From the NCBI GenBank assembly GCA_037576195.1, contig CM075103.1, forward strand, positions 6,138,001 to 6,202,000: a stretch of 64,000 nucleotides of DNA. The letters are read 5' to 3'. The notes under the pieces are model-generated. The model made no database searches. It had not been told where the DNA came from and saw only the letters and a program-made list of their open reading frames with translations. Shown one piece after another: positions 38,303 through 52,616 of the stretch; position 1 is the first letter of the stretch; each line of letters begins with the position of its first letter. The stretch is from Phytoseiulus persimilis (lineage: Eukaryota > Arthropoda > Arachnida > Mesostigmata > Phytoseiidae). Position numbers and translations under genes: made by a program.

Positions 38303-39364
38303 GATCTCTCCAATTGAGTTGACATATTGCCCGCGAGGTTGTACCCGATGATGCAGAACGAGAGTCCGGTCGAACAGTATTCAAGGTACAATGGCTTCTG
38401 TCCTCGTAGTTAGCATGTATGACGCGGATCCCGTGTCAAACATCGCTTGAGGTCCGCGACGTTGAGCTCACGCAGGCTCATTCTCCTAGTTCCGATTCTC
38501 CTCCCGGTGAAGCGAGAACGACGGAAAAGAGCTGACTTAATATCTGACATAAATGTCGCTTCAGGGCTTCGCGCCATCAGCGGTGTGCTTTCAGAAGGAA
38601 TGCAATGTGCAGAGATCCCACGTCAAAGTGCATCTCAAAGAGGGCAGCCTCCGTCCCTGTCTCTTTTTTCGTACAGATGGAGAAACTTAGAGCCGAACAC
38701 TCGAGGTTGTCTAGAAAACGGGAGCGCAGTCAACGATTGTGGAGGAGCGACGCCTAACCAAGCTTTGCATCGCCATATGGACAGAACTTGCAATGATTCC
38801 AAGTTTCCCTTACCCGTTCAACATATTCCACATCTTCCGAGGGCTCTGTCAGAGAGTGCCGTTTATCGACGATACATTTTACTTGGGGTTCCTACGGTGA
38901 AAAGGTCTACCTGTCTATCCCTCCCATTTCCCCGGAAGTCACCCACGATTGCAGGGCTCGACAAGGGTTGGGTTCGGAATCCCGACGAAAATACACAGAA
39001 TTCCGAATACCCGGAAACTCGACATCCTCTCTCCCCTCAAATAGAGCTTTGGTGAAAGTCATCGAGACTTCTGCGCTCAGCGACGGATCTGATCGAGTAC
39101 CTGTAGCGCAAGAGAGGAAGCTGAGGTCTTAGAGGCAGCTCTAGAACCCACAGATGGGATCAGCAGAGGCGGGATCCGGTGCCCATTTCAAATATCATCC
39201 AGGGAGAAGGCGACCCCCAAACTGTTATTGGATGATTTGAGATCGTCCCATCGCAGTCAGGTTTCCGCAGCGCTTGTTAACCTCAATTGTACACAATAAT
39301 TCACCGACTTCGCGATCTCAAGCTGTTTCCTCCGAAGCCTCACTAAATGCGACGGAAAAAGGAT
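38303..39364. other. Spacer H2B-tRNA, unit 3
   Basis: No gene supported. The 202-codon ORF at 38447-39055 is not conserved in the homologous spacers of units 4 (49.4-50.1 kb) and 5 (54.8-55.8 kb). All three share short blocks such as GCGCCATCAG and GCAATG. Confidence 0.5.
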
Positions 39365-39372
39365 AAAAAGTC

Positions 39373-39456
39373 TGTCAGAAGTGGGATTCGAACCCACGCC
39401 CGGAAGACCGGACTGCGACCTGAACGCAGCGCCTTAGACCACTCGGCCATCCTGAC
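39373..39456 (-). tRNA. tRNA-Leu(CAG): tRNA-Leu (anticodon CAG)
   Basis: 84 nt on the minus strand. It has a 7-bp acceptor stem (GTCAGGA/TTCTGAC with one G-T), a D-arm GCC..GGC, an anticodon stem CTGCG/CGCAG with loop TTCAGGT (CAG), a long variable arm with CGG/CCG stem as expected for leucine, and a T-arm GTGGG-TTCGAAT-CCCAC. The B box GGTTCGAATCC is intact. A run of five T follows 3 nt past the 3' end (39365-39369 on the plus strand as A), a Pol III terminator. There is no intron. It lies between H2B and H3 of unit 3 only. Confidence 0.97.
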
Positions 39457-39795
39457 TACACACCAATGAGCCACTGAAACTCAGCAGCAACTCATACTGG
39501 CGAAGTCCTCTTTCGGGATCATCGCTGAGCATAGAAAGTCTCGTTGGCTTCCACCAAGCCTCCTTTTGAGGGGAGAGAAGTTGTCTGACATTTCGATGAA
39601 AACGAGAAAAGGCAGCATTTGTCCCCATTCGGAAACGCCGCACTCAGTTTGACAACTTCTACTCTATCGAGTGGCCATGATCATTCTGCCCTGGTGTGTT
39701 CCACCAAGCTCCATCTCTAGCAAATCAGATCGTACTCTTGTTGTGTTCTTGATGAATGTGACTGCCATGATCAATATGATCTTCCAACCTTTGGT
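39457..39795. other. Spacer tRNA-H3, unit 3
   Basis: Nothing coding. The last 25 bases hold the downstream element of the H3 gene. Confidence 0.5.
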
Positions 39796-39811
39796 GGCCC
39801 TGAGAAGGGCC
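39796..39811 (-). promoter_or_regulatory. Histone 3' stem-loop, H3 unit 3
   Basis: Minus GGCCCT-TCTC-AGGGCC, with AAGATC (39778-39783) 12 nt downstream. Confidence 0.95.
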
Positions 39812-39841
39812 GTTTTTTTTTGTATCAGTGGGGCGAATCAC

Positions 39842-41019
<1,178 letters not shown>

Positions 41020-41058
41020 GCGATCTTCAGCTGGACAGCTTTCGCCACAAAAAAAAAC

Positions 41059-41074
41059 GGCCCTTCTCAGGGCC
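41059..41074 (+). promoter_or_regulatory. Histone 3' stem-loop, H4 unit 3
   Basis: GGCCCT-TCTC-AGGGCC, with GAGATC (41087-41092) 12 nt downstream. Confidence 0.95.
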
Positions 41075-41092
41075 ACTCAATATTACGAGATC

Positions 41093-43434
41093 CAGCTGCA
41101 CTCAACGAGCCGCTGCATGTCCCTCCAACATTTCCTAACACTCGCTCTGGTACTAGGCCTTCAAGCTGTCAAGAAGGGTCATGCTTCTGTTGATGATTGC
41201 TGCACTCGATGCTGTTTTCCACTTCGAGTGAGGATTGCATTAGTAGTACGACGCTAACACCCGATCGCACCCAATCGTAGTCAAAGATGCACTCTGAATC
41301 TCAGTTGATGAATCCGGGTTCATCGAGTTCCTCGGTAGGGTTGGGATGCTCACACGGATGCATGTGTCAAGACTTTTGAAGGTATGCCTGCAAATTGAGA
41401 TGGATCCATTCGAAGTTACGATGCAGATGAGCAGTTAACGTGGCCGCATATCACCGAGTGCCGAGTCCCCGGTTCCCACAAGGCAGAGATGGCTGTGTTT
41501 CTAGAGGAAACACCTCATAACCAGAGTAAGCCCCAACAGCCCGAACTCTGGTATCCGAAGGGATTCTCACACCGACACCATAAAATACCTGAAAAAAAAA
41601 AGATCACCGAGTGCGGTTGATGATCATTAGGCTTAGCCAGGCTTTCTGAATTAGGCTTCGGGGGTCCATGAGAGAGCTCTCGAGCCGAGGGAAATCACGC
41701 TTCAAGAAGAGGGAGTCCAGCTCCTCATGGGAGTTTCGCCGATGTTCGCTGCCTCGTTCTGTTCTCCCATTGGTGAACATCGGCGGAATTCGAGTGATAT
41801 AGTCGACGCTCGCGATCGGTCTCCGAGCTGGATCGAGGAATTATCATGCGAGCGACCGTTTCAATCCTCTATTCGAAGAATCTCCGGCTTGAAGCCGCTC
41901 TGAGCCATCATCGCTTCCATGATCTCAAGCGAGCGAACTCTCGGTTCGCATCGTGGGAGAAGCGAACAAGTAGGAACAGTCGTGGTTCTCACTTTTCCGT
42001 CAGATCGGAAAACGCGAAGTGGAAAACCTCATCATATGGACCTCGTGCGTGCATCCGGAGGAAATACGTTCGCGTCACACGGATGGCATTTCCAGAAACC
42101 ACCGAGCTCGAGATCGATCAGCATTTTAACACGAAAATCCACACAGAATATCTCGGGAGACGTGATGACAGCGATGCATCAAGGATACTTGAGCAGTTCT
42201 TCAGCCCTGTCGCTGTTACAGGTCGAACGAATAAATTGAATACGAATTCTGGCAATGTCTTGTTGGCAGCTGACCATCCATCACACAGAGCCTCCAATAC
42301 TGTGTGGGGGGGGGGGGGGGTTCCCGGCAAGTGTATTCCGATGACGTTACCTGGACGCTCCAAGCTTCGACGGGACCACTCTCGGTGTTCGTGTAACAAC
42401 ATGATCGAAAACTTCGGGCAGGTTGTCGGTAGGTTCTGTGAGTTCAAATGTTAAGACATCAAGCTGTCATACATAGGACAAGGTACGCGACGACAATCGA
42501 GGATTGGACCTGAGCAGATCTGCTCAGAACAAGGAACACCAGACGGGATTCCGGCCGGGATAGGAATGTGGAATGGATCCGTAACACCCGAGCCACGTCA
42601 TCTGGGGGTACAACAAAATAGATCAGGGGGAGGGGGAACACTGTATTTACTAAGCCTCGACAAAACCTCCTCTCCAGAGATGACACTATCCAGCAAGAGG
42701 CTCCTGCAGCAGTGGGTGGTCGGAACTGCGAATACCCGCTAAGAATACTCGCTGCTGGAACAGAAGTGTTATGTATTTATGGGAGGATAAAGAGATTCCA
42801 GTACCAAGAGGAACCACAAGGTCGTCTTGATGAGATGCGACCTGTGTTCAGAAAGCTCCAGGACTTGACTGATGCTGACCTGGTTCAGCTACGTAGTCCA
42901 ATGTGCTCATCTGACTGTAAATGCCGCGCATACGATCAGCAAAAGCGCTATCCGATGCTCTCATCAACAATCTTCCAGGAGGAAAGCAGCTACCGGTCCC
43001 ACACGCGAACTATTGTGGGTCGTTCCACCGCAGATGTGTTCCTGCAAGTTTCGTCTGACACACGGAGGATACAGTCAAGCCCGTTAGAGCAGTTTCTCTC
43101 TACAGCTGCAGGTTCTCTGGGGTCAAGTGGTGTCTGCCCGACGCACCGGACGGCTCAATCCTGCTCCACAGAGAGCTCTAACAATAGCTTCCCGCAGAAT
43201 CGAGCTAGATCATTGTGCAGACATCCAGTTTTGATAAACTTCTCATTTCGCACGACATTTCAGGAATCCCATGAACTCTTTCCAAGAACCATCCTCATTC
43301 CCGTTTCCTTACAGTCATCCCCACCCGAGGAAGGTCGGTTTCCCAGAAAAGCCCGTAGCACTCTACGGCTGCGGCCTTGAGCTTTGATTTGTGCGCGCCG
43401 ATTATTCCAGTTCCTCGCTTCTTCCAGGCATGAC
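41093..43434. other. Spacer between units 3 and 4, part 1
   Basis: ORFs of 202 codons (41846-42454, crossing a run of 16 G near 42306) and 222 codons (42712-43380) carry no motif I recognise, and neither has a splice partner or a paralogue in the other spacers. They are probably chance or decayed mobile DNA. Confidence 0.4.
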
Positions 43435-43668
43435 AAGGGTTTGCGAAACCCCACATTTTCAGCCCGCGGTCCATAATTTTCACGGGTGACCGCAATCGAA
43501 AGCCCGCAAATTGAAACCGCGGGCTGAAGCCGACGGTCCCTGAGGGCCCGTGCTTCGTTGCGAGCTTAATAGAGCTCGCCTTCGGAATGTTGACTATCAC
43601 TTCTGAGTGGCGGAGTTTCATTCTGGTGATCTGACCAGTTATAGTATTTCGGGCTTTTGCAAACCCTA
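43435..43668. mobile_element. 234-bp MITE, hAT-like
   Basis: Terminal inverted repeats AGGGTTTGCGAAA (left) and TTTTGCAAACCCT (right), with CCCGCGGT/ACCGCGGG words inside. It is flanked by an imperfect 8-bp duplication (GGCATGAC 43427-43434, CGTATGAC 43669-43676). There is no coding capacity. Its layout resembles the larger GCGGTTA elements. Confidence 0.65.
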
Positions 43669-44002
43669 CGTATGACCGACTCGGTTCCAGTTTCCTTCGA
43701 AACTCTGCAGTTTTAAGGAAGAATCTCCGGTTCGACTTTGGTTTCACTCGGATCTCCATTTGACTGCCCACCAAGCGCGGCTCCTCTACCCTCAGAATCA
43801 GCCGCGGCTGTGCACCTCTTTCTCAGGGTTAGACTCCGGAAGCACAGCGGTAGTTCCAGGTAATCATCACATTGACCGCGGGTTGGGCTCGATTGAATTG
43901 ATATGATGAATCGATAGGATGAAAACAAATATTAGCTGCGATTTCATTGCTAGGAACTTGGCATGTGCCAGTTCCAGATGAGTTACCAGTCGAGTTTTTT
44001 AA
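43669..44002. other. Short spacer
   Basis: No feature seen between the MITE and the next element. Confidence 0.4.
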
Positions 44003-44010
44003 ATCTCAAC

Positions 44011-46460
44011 TGGGCTTTGCAAATGGCCGCATTTCTAAATAACCGCGGTTATGGTTAACCGATAACCGCAAATCCATAACCGCCATGGCGGTTAACCGCA
44101 AAGTTAGGACCGGTTATAACTATATGATTAGGTTATAACCGCGCTTATATGGGAGAGTGCCCGGGAACGTGATTCCGAACGGATCCTACACCGATACCAT
44201 CGTTTACACGCCTGATCATATCGTAACGAGTCATAGCAGAAGACGAAGGAAAGAAACTACAACTCCTCGACATCCTTCCCAAAGAAAAGTTTCCACATGA
44301 GGGAAAACTTTGTATGATTTCCAGGAAGCTTCTCCTCTTCCATGAGAACGAAGGCTCTATTATTTACGGATACAACGAGATATTACGAGATAATACACAT
44401 CTCATGAAGAATCGTTCGTTACAACTCGACCTTGATCAGATGGGGCCGGCAACATTGCTGAACGTTTCAAGTCACGAAATCTCCGACCAATTCTCCTGAT
44501 GCAAAGGAGATCATCCTGTATTGTGGAGCCTTCAGTCCGATGAATGTTGTCAGCAATTTCGGGTTCAACTCTTCTCGATCCGCTGAGGAAGTGCTGCAAA
44601 CTCTGAAATGTGGAATTGGCGCCGATTTCTGCACGGTTTCAAGAGGAAAGAGTGCCCAAAGGTATGCTTCTTTGTTGAGTTGGGATGACTAACGTGAATT
44701 CAACGTCCTGATTATCTAGCTTTCTTCTATCGGGAATCCTCGAGGTCTCCTTTTGAGCTGCTTCCAATTTTCGTCAGACTCCAAATTACTGCTTCCGGCT
44801 CCGATATCATCTCCGCGGTCTTCAAAAACGGCGTATGTTTTCGGTTCCGACCAGTGCTTGAGAGATCCCCGTTCTCTGTTAAGACTTCATCAGGATTATT
44901 CCATTGACCCACACAATTACTAATTCCTCTGTGCTTCGCTTCTTGATCCTACCAGATGCGCAAAGCTCTGGATGATTGAGCCTTCCGCCTCCAATGATGG
45001 CTCATCGATTCCTTGAACGGCTTGCTCCTGAGGACATGGAGAGACTGCACCTGAGGTGTGATATGTCCAGGTATAATTGCTAGCCGGTCCGGCTCTCGGA
45101 AGCGTGCACGAACTTCGTTCAACGGGAGTCGTCACAGAACATGTCACAAATTCAGAGGCAATTCATTTACCCGAAAGTCTGGGAGATAAGCAGTGGCGTA
45201 TCTAGCTCAAGCGGCGCTAGGGGCAAACCGGCAAAAATGCAGTGGCGTATCTAGCTCAAGCGGCGCTCGGGGCAAACCGGCAAAAATGCGCCCCCCCCCC
45301 CCCCCCCCCGACTCTCCGAGCCCGCGGGAAAATTTGGTGAGCTATCGCAAGAGATCTTCCTGTTGAGAACAAGGTCATGCTCACTCAATGTTACCACGAG
45401 AGTGTAATGACCTGAATCGCGAACGATGAGTCTTGACTGCGGCTCCAAAAGCGTTTTTTTTTTCGTTTCGTCGCTCAATGCTCAAAAATGCTGATGCGCG
45501 AGGACCAACGTTTCACAGTCATTTATGTCATCACAAAGTTTTTCCGATAGATCGAAGTTGAAGTTCGATTCTACGCTCCTCAGCTCCATGGGTCGCGATT
45601 ATGTTCTCGATTCCGATTAAATTTCTGCCGCAGTGGAGGAGATCGACAGAGCTTCGAATTCGTTTGTCTCTAGCTTTGCGCCCTCAAGACGTAGACATGC
45701 AAGCCCTCAGCTCTCTGGTGCATGTTGCGGTGCCCAAGTTGAGGCGAGATTTTATTGCAGTCTTGGACATTTATGGTGATTCACCTCTTCTGCGTTCCTC
45801 AGCTGTGCGCCCCTGACTTCTCTGAGGCGAGATTCCGAATATCCAATGCAGATACGGATATGGACAAACTTCAACTGCGATCTGGCGCCCCTCAGATCTC
45901 TGGAGAGATTATTCGTTCGGAAGACGGATCAAGTTCATTTTGCGGTTAAGGCTACGGGTAAAAATCAATTGCGGTTTCACGCCCCATAACTGAGCGCCCC
46001 ATCAGCTTCGCGCCCGGGGCACGAGCCCCCTCTGCCCCCCCCCCCCCCCCTAGATACGCCACTGGAGATAAGGGACTACTTTTTCGACTGAAAGCGATGG
46101 TAGAACTCGCCATTGTGTGCAGGCATGTGAATCCCGATAATTTTGCACGATGTAGCAACGTTCCGTCAATCACGGAAGAATGCCAGATCTTGAAAATTCC
46201 ATCGATGACTGTGAATTCTAGGTGAATTGATGGTTGAAAAAGTAATCCCTTATCCCCCAGACTTTAGGGTGTTTCCAATTCTCGGCGCCTCACTTCAGAT
46301 CCCCAGCCAGAGTACGCTCATCAGACAAGACGCTTTCTCGAAAACTCATACGTTTCGGAAAACAGCGGTCATAACCGCGATTCGATCGTGGTTGTTGCGG
46401 TTAAAAACCACGAGATATTTACGGTTATTAACCTCGGTTAAATAACCGTTGCAAAGCCTA
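44011..46460. mobile_element. hAT-like element with GCGGTTA-rich ends, copy 2
   Basis: Ends TGGGCTTTGCAAA and TTGCAAAGCCTA are flanked by a perfect 8-bp duplication ATCTCAAC (44003-44010 and 46461-46468). Dense AACCGC/GCGGTT words sit inside both ends (44025-44145, 46360-46445). Without the nested 874-bp hAT element it is about 1.57 kb. Its interior matches the inverted copy at 2040-3356. The reading frames are broken, so it is non-autonomous or dead. Confidence 0.8.
45191..46064. mobile_element. Non-autonomous hAT element nested in copy 2
   Basis: A perfect 15-bp terminal inverted repeat CAGTGGCGTATCTAG at both ends and a perfect 8-bp target-site duplication GAGATAAG (45183-45190 and 46065-46072). 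The first 49 bp are tandemly duplicated (45191-45239, 45240-45288). C runs of about 20 and 18 bases sit inside the left and right ends. 874 bp with no transposase. Confidence 0.9.
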
Positions 46461-46468
46461 ATCTCAAC

Positions 46469-47569
46469 ACGCTCTTGATGTTATCGAGCGGTCGGCGCAT
46501 GTTCTTCAAAAGACGTCCTTAAGTCTCCATGAATCGATTTGTTCCGTCATCCGATCCACTGTAGGAGCGGATCCTCTCGCCTTACGCGCATGGGACAATC
46601 AACATCAGATGTGCCTAGTGCTGATTTTCTGCACAACGTTTTTCTTCTCGAAAGAGTCGTGCTGCCTCTTAGTAGTCTTAGAAACCTAAATGATGGACAA
46701 CGCTAAAGGCAGAGCTCAGAAGTATGCAGGAGTCGGGTTCCGCCAACTTCGCATCAGTGCTGGGGGTAGCGATTTCTGTCTTCGAGGGATCCTTGAGCTC
46801 CTTCGGTATTGATCTCGCCACAGCTTCGAGGTTTACGCCCCCGAAGAGAGAAGTTTCCCTTCAACAGATGACGTCTCGTGTCCTGTCATCGAGGACCCTG
46901 GGGGATTCCAGGTGGTTGAACCATGAAGCGTGTGCCGGTCAATTGGAAGAACAGGTAACAAACTTCTCAACTCTAGTCTGGTGGTTTTCGGTGTGGAGCA
47001 CAATGATGATCGAAGCTCTGCTGAGGCCAGCGTGCAGCGAGGGAATGGTTTCGACTTCACTGGTTCGACAGGAGATTCAGCTCCCGCTGGGCGTTCTTGC
47101 GTCTCGCTCTGATATGACTCGTCTTGATGTATGCGGAGCAACGAGCAACCGCGCAACGGTTGCACGTGATTCTTCCCTCAGTCGATGGCCCGAGATTTCG
47201 GTTCTTGTCGCTACGCTGCCGATGACTTCTCTCCGGCTAAGGTTTCCAGAGCTTCTCCTGGTAGTGAATCTTCGCTGCAGCCCTCGTTGCCGTCGCCGGA
47301 TTGAAAGCAAAGCCTGAGTTTGTTTTCGTCCTCTGCTATGAACCTTGACAAGTCACCCTTGAGGAGAACGGACTTGGAGACTCTGCGAGCAATATTCAAT
47401 GAGCGCGGGATGAATTAAATGCAGTGAGCCCGAAGCTGAAGGACGAGTGAAGCGGTCAGGAATCCGAACAATATTCCCAAAATCATGATCCATAACGCCA
47501 GTTCGATCCGAACGACCTGTCAACTATACGACCTCCGACCGCGAAGCAATCGATCTCGTAAATGTGGTT
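46469..47569. other. Spacer upstream of H2A unit 4
   Basis: A 197-codon plus ORF (46724-47317) overlaps a 110-codon minus ORF. Neither has recognisable motifs. 47400-47510 resembles 34510-34620. Confidence 0.4.
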
Positions 47570-47585
47570 GGCCCTGAAAAGGGCC
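47570..47585 (-). promoter_or_regulatory. Histone 3' stem-loop, H2A unit 4
   Basis: Minus GGCCCT-TTTC-AGGGCC, with GAGATC (47552-47557) 12 nt downstream. Confidence 0.95.
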
Positions 47586-47615
47586 GTTTTTTTTTTGTGA
47601 GCCGAGCGACGATGC

Positions 47616-48202
<587 letters not shown>

Positions 48203-48577
48203 ATGCCGCCCGCAGCGAGTGGAAAGGCCGTGAAGAAGGCCGGCAAGGCCCAGAAGAACGTCCGTGCCACGGACAAGAAGAAGAAGAAGCGCAGGAGGAA
48301 GGAGTCTTTCTCGATCTACATCTACAAGGTTTTGAAGCAAGTTCACCCCGACACTGGCATCTCGTCAAAGGCCATGTCTATTATGAACTCGTTCGTCAAC
48401 GACATCTTCGAGCGCATCGCCGCCGAGGCTTCTCGTCTCTCCCACTACAACAAGAGGTCCACCATCACCTCCAGGGAGATCCAGACCGCTGTGAGGCTCC
48501 TCCTCCCCGGAGAGTTGGCCAAGCACGCCGTCTCCGAAGGAACAAAGGCTGTCACCAAGTACACCTCTTCCAAGTAG
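48203..48577 (+). CDS. His2B: Histone H2B, unit 4
   Basis: 124 aa, identical protein. The 5' half is nearly identical at the DNA level to unit 3. In the 3' half the codons ACCTCCAGGGAG and GTCTCCGAAGGA differ, a sign of patchy conversion between copies. Confidence 0.98.
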   Translation: MPPAASGKAVKKAGKAQKNVRATDKKKKKRRRKESFSIYIYKVLKQVHPDTGISSKAMSIMNSFVNDIFERIAAEASRLSHYNKRSTITSREIQTAVRLLLPGELAKHAVSEGTKAVTKYTSSK

Positions 48578-48607
48578 ACTGCCCATTGGCGGTTTGCCGA
48601 AAAAAAA

Positions 48608-48623
48608 GGCCCTTCTCAGGGCC
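48608..48623 (+). promoter_or_regulatory. Histone 3' stem-loop, H2B unit 4
   Basis: GGCCCT-TCTC-AGGGCC, with GAGATC (48636-48641) 12 nt downstream. Confidence 0.95.
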
Positions 48624-48641
48624 GCCAAATCTTGAGAGATC

Positions 48642-48944
48642 GAGGCCTTCCACTGAGTTGATTCATTGTTTGCGAGGTCAGAGCCGATGATGCAGACCGA
48701 AAGCCCTGTCGAACAGTATACGTGGCCACATGGCTTCCGTGATCCCAGTTCGCAGGGAAGGATCGTGCCACCCAAGGGTGAATTCGAGGAATCACTCAAT
48801 TTGTTCCGATTCTAGAGGTCGTAGCCATCACTGTGTCGGTTATGTCTACTCTCCGTGCGCATCCGACAGACAAATTTGAAATGCGACGGGAATTCTGAAA
48901 GACCCGCAGTTTCAATAGTTGAATCTCCTGCGGGGGGACTGACC
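48642..48944. other. Short spacer before foldback element B
   Basis: No feature seen. Confidence 0.4.
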
Positions 48945-49316
48945 TTTTGAGCCCGAGTACATACGAGCCCAGGAGCATCTGGAGCCCAGCGACGTTTTGA
49001 CGTTCACACAGGATTTTCGCGGAGTCCGGTTCCGCCGAATTCGCAACTGGGGAAAGTTCCTGATCGAAATCAGGCATTGAAATTTTTCTCCATGGGTTCT
49101 CTCTTGGGAATGGTGTCTGTTGTGTTTATTACCAATCGGGATCCCTCATTCGCAAGAAACAAATATGGTATCAGCTGAGGAACATTGCATCGCGTGATCA
49201 GAAACTTTCTCATCCCTGAAAAACCTTGGTATGAAGGCAGGGCCAAAATGATTTGGGACTCAAAATTTGTCCGGGCTCGAATGGTGCCTGGGCTCCAATG
49301 TACTCGGGCTCAAAAT
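48945..49316. mobile_element. Foldback-type element copy B (compact)
   Basis: 372 bp with a perfect 18-bp terminal inverted repeat TTTTGAGCCCGAGTACAT (48945-48962 and 49299-49316). GAGCCC-centred repeats continue inside both ends (to about 48995 and from about 49255). The middle matches 31605-31873 of copy A but lacks the long palindrome. There is no coding region. Confidence 0.75.
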
Positions 49317-50219
49317 GACTCACACCCTCCTGCGGGCCCCCCGCCATCGTGGCCCATTCGCATTTGATACTTCCTTTATTTTTGGGAGATATCGCTCGTC
49401 CGCGTCTCGTTACATACTGCGATCCCTCGACATTGAGCAGCGAGGACCCCATACAAGCACGTTTTCTTAGTTTTTATCCTTCAGCGGCTGAAGTGAGGCG
49501 GCTCGCCCAAATTGTCGCGGAATTCGTGATCGCGAACCTTCGCCAACTTCAGCTAATTTTTGGGCTAATCAATCTCCGTCATATTTCATTCATATTTTCG
49601 CGCCATCAGAGACGTGCTTCCGAGAAGAAATGCAACTAGCAGAGGTTCCCCGGTGGAGAGAAGCTTCTGTGATTTGGTCGGGCCTGGGTTCATTCAGGGA
49701 CCTCGCCCCCGTTTCCCGGACAGTTGAAGAAACTGACAGCCGAGCCCTCTAGTTTGCCTGGAATCAGAGGAACCGAAATGAACGATCGTAAAGCCATTCC
49801 AAGCGGACATTCTTCCAAGACCGTAGCCGACCGGAATTCTGGAGATTATGCCCATCTCTGGGTTTCAGTGCACGACCGTTCTTCATAATATGGGGGTCCG
49901 ATCAGGGAGTGACGTTCGATGTTGATCCCTTCTACCTCGGGCTTCGATGGTGAGGAGGCGTTCCTGTCTATTTGGCTCAATATCCAGGGTATAACTCCCC
50001 TTTCGAGACGGCCGGTATTGCTACTCAAACATAGAGCACACCGTAGACCGGGAGATAGTTCCTCTGGAGAGAGTAACCGAAATCCGTAGATGGTAGCCTG
50101 AGAACATTAAGTGGTCACATTTATTTTACCCTGTACTGACCGGCCGAGCTCAATTTCTCACCCTGCTCCGAAAGTATGGCTTGTTGTGTTCCCAACATCT
50201 ACGACTGCCATGATGTCAT
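49317..50219. other. Spacer before H3, unit 4
   Basis: No gene. 49440-49650 is homologous to 55170-55400 (for example CATACAAGC, TCTTAGTTTT, CGCCATCAGAGA) and more weakly to 38540-38640, identifying it as shared H2B-H3 spacer. Confidence 0.55.
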
Positions 50220-50237
50220 GATCTTCCAAAACTTGGT

Positions 50238-50253
50238 GGCCCTGAGAAGGGCC
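50238..50253 (-). promoter_or_regulatory. Histone 3' stem-loop, H3 unit 4
   Basis: Minus GGCCCT-TCTC-AGGGCC, with AAGATC (50220-50225) 12 nt downstream. Confidence 0.95.
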
Positions 50254-50285
50254 GTTTTTTCTGTCGGATCGATGGGGCGAATCAC

Positions 50286-51462
<1,177 letters not shown>

Positions 51463-51503
51463 GCGCTCATCAGCCGATACACGGACGCGACATGAAAAAA
51501 AAC

Positions 51504-51519
51504 GGCCCTTCTCAGGGCC
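51504..51519 (+). promoter_or_regulatory. Histone 3' stem-loop, H4 unit 4
   Basis: GGCCCT-TCTC-AGGGCC, with GAGATC (51532-51537) 12 nt downstream. Confidence 0.95.
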
Positions 51520-51537
51520 ACTCAATGTTACGAGATC

Positions 51538-52616
51538 CAGCTGTCCTTAGCGAAGCGCCCTTATTTCAACACTAGACAATGGTCCGTCGGGCCATCAACC
51601 AGGTGCATGTTTTTGTTACGTAAATCTGGCATACTCCATCCCGTAGATGGTGTGAGACACGGTCGCTCTCGTTATCGGTGTGCACCCGGAATCCCGAAAA
51701 TCCTTTTGGTCTCGTGTTACATCAACCGCGGCTTCGTTGCCGAGCGCGGATTCCAGCTAAGAAAGTGGATTCGACGGCGCTCACTAACATCCATGGATTC
51801 CAGAACGGTTCAAAGTCCGAATCTGTGAGCAAGCCTCCTCCTAAACCGTATCGAACATACAGCAGCCGCTCACATACCCGAGAACAGTCGGGAATCCGCT
51901 TCGCTGGTACTCGCGAGGGCTGTGATTCTCCTTAAGAGGGAAAAGAGGTCCCGTTCCACCACCAACCCAAAACCTATTTGAAACCGCACATAGCTCCCAG
52001 ATCTGCTGTTCTCAATTCAGTGCTGACGTTGATCGTCAAACGAGCGCCGGCACAGGTTCCGTATTCAACCAGATACGATGGAAGGGAACAGATGAGGATT
52101 TCAGATTCAGATGGCCTCGTGTATGGGCTTTTCATGGTCAATATGCCACTCTTGTGAGCAACAAGGCGAGCTCTTCCGAAAATTCGACTTCAAGTATCGC
52201 CAAGCTAACCAGGCAGAGCAGGCTTATCAGGACTGGCATTTATCAAAGAACCCCAAACTTTCGAGGACTGTCATAAGATTCCCAAGATTCCTGACAACCT
52301 TGCTTGGCTCAACCCAGCACACAACGGCTCCCGAATGATCCGGGTAGGCTTCGGCGAATGATTCCGGCAGGCTTCGGCGAATGTCAATGCAGTCTCAGCT
52401 GCTTTTCGGCGGGAGGGGAGCACCTTTCGGCATTTCGGGATTCCGGACCCAAACCCTCGTTATCACACTCGAATGTAGTCATGATCGAACCTCACGTCTC
52501 AGTGGAATCGCTGATCAAACTCTACCAACCGCCGAAGATGAAGATCCATTGCCCGAGTCGTAAACCCCAAGTAGCTGTCTATCGAGTTCGAACGCTGTTG
52601 CACACATATGTATTAT
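51538..52616. other. Spacer between units 4 and 5, part 1
   Basis: No gene supported. 51720-51840 is homologous to 59275-59400 after unit 5 (GAGCGCGGATTCCAGC and following), so both are the same H4-downstream spacer. Confidence 0.5.
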
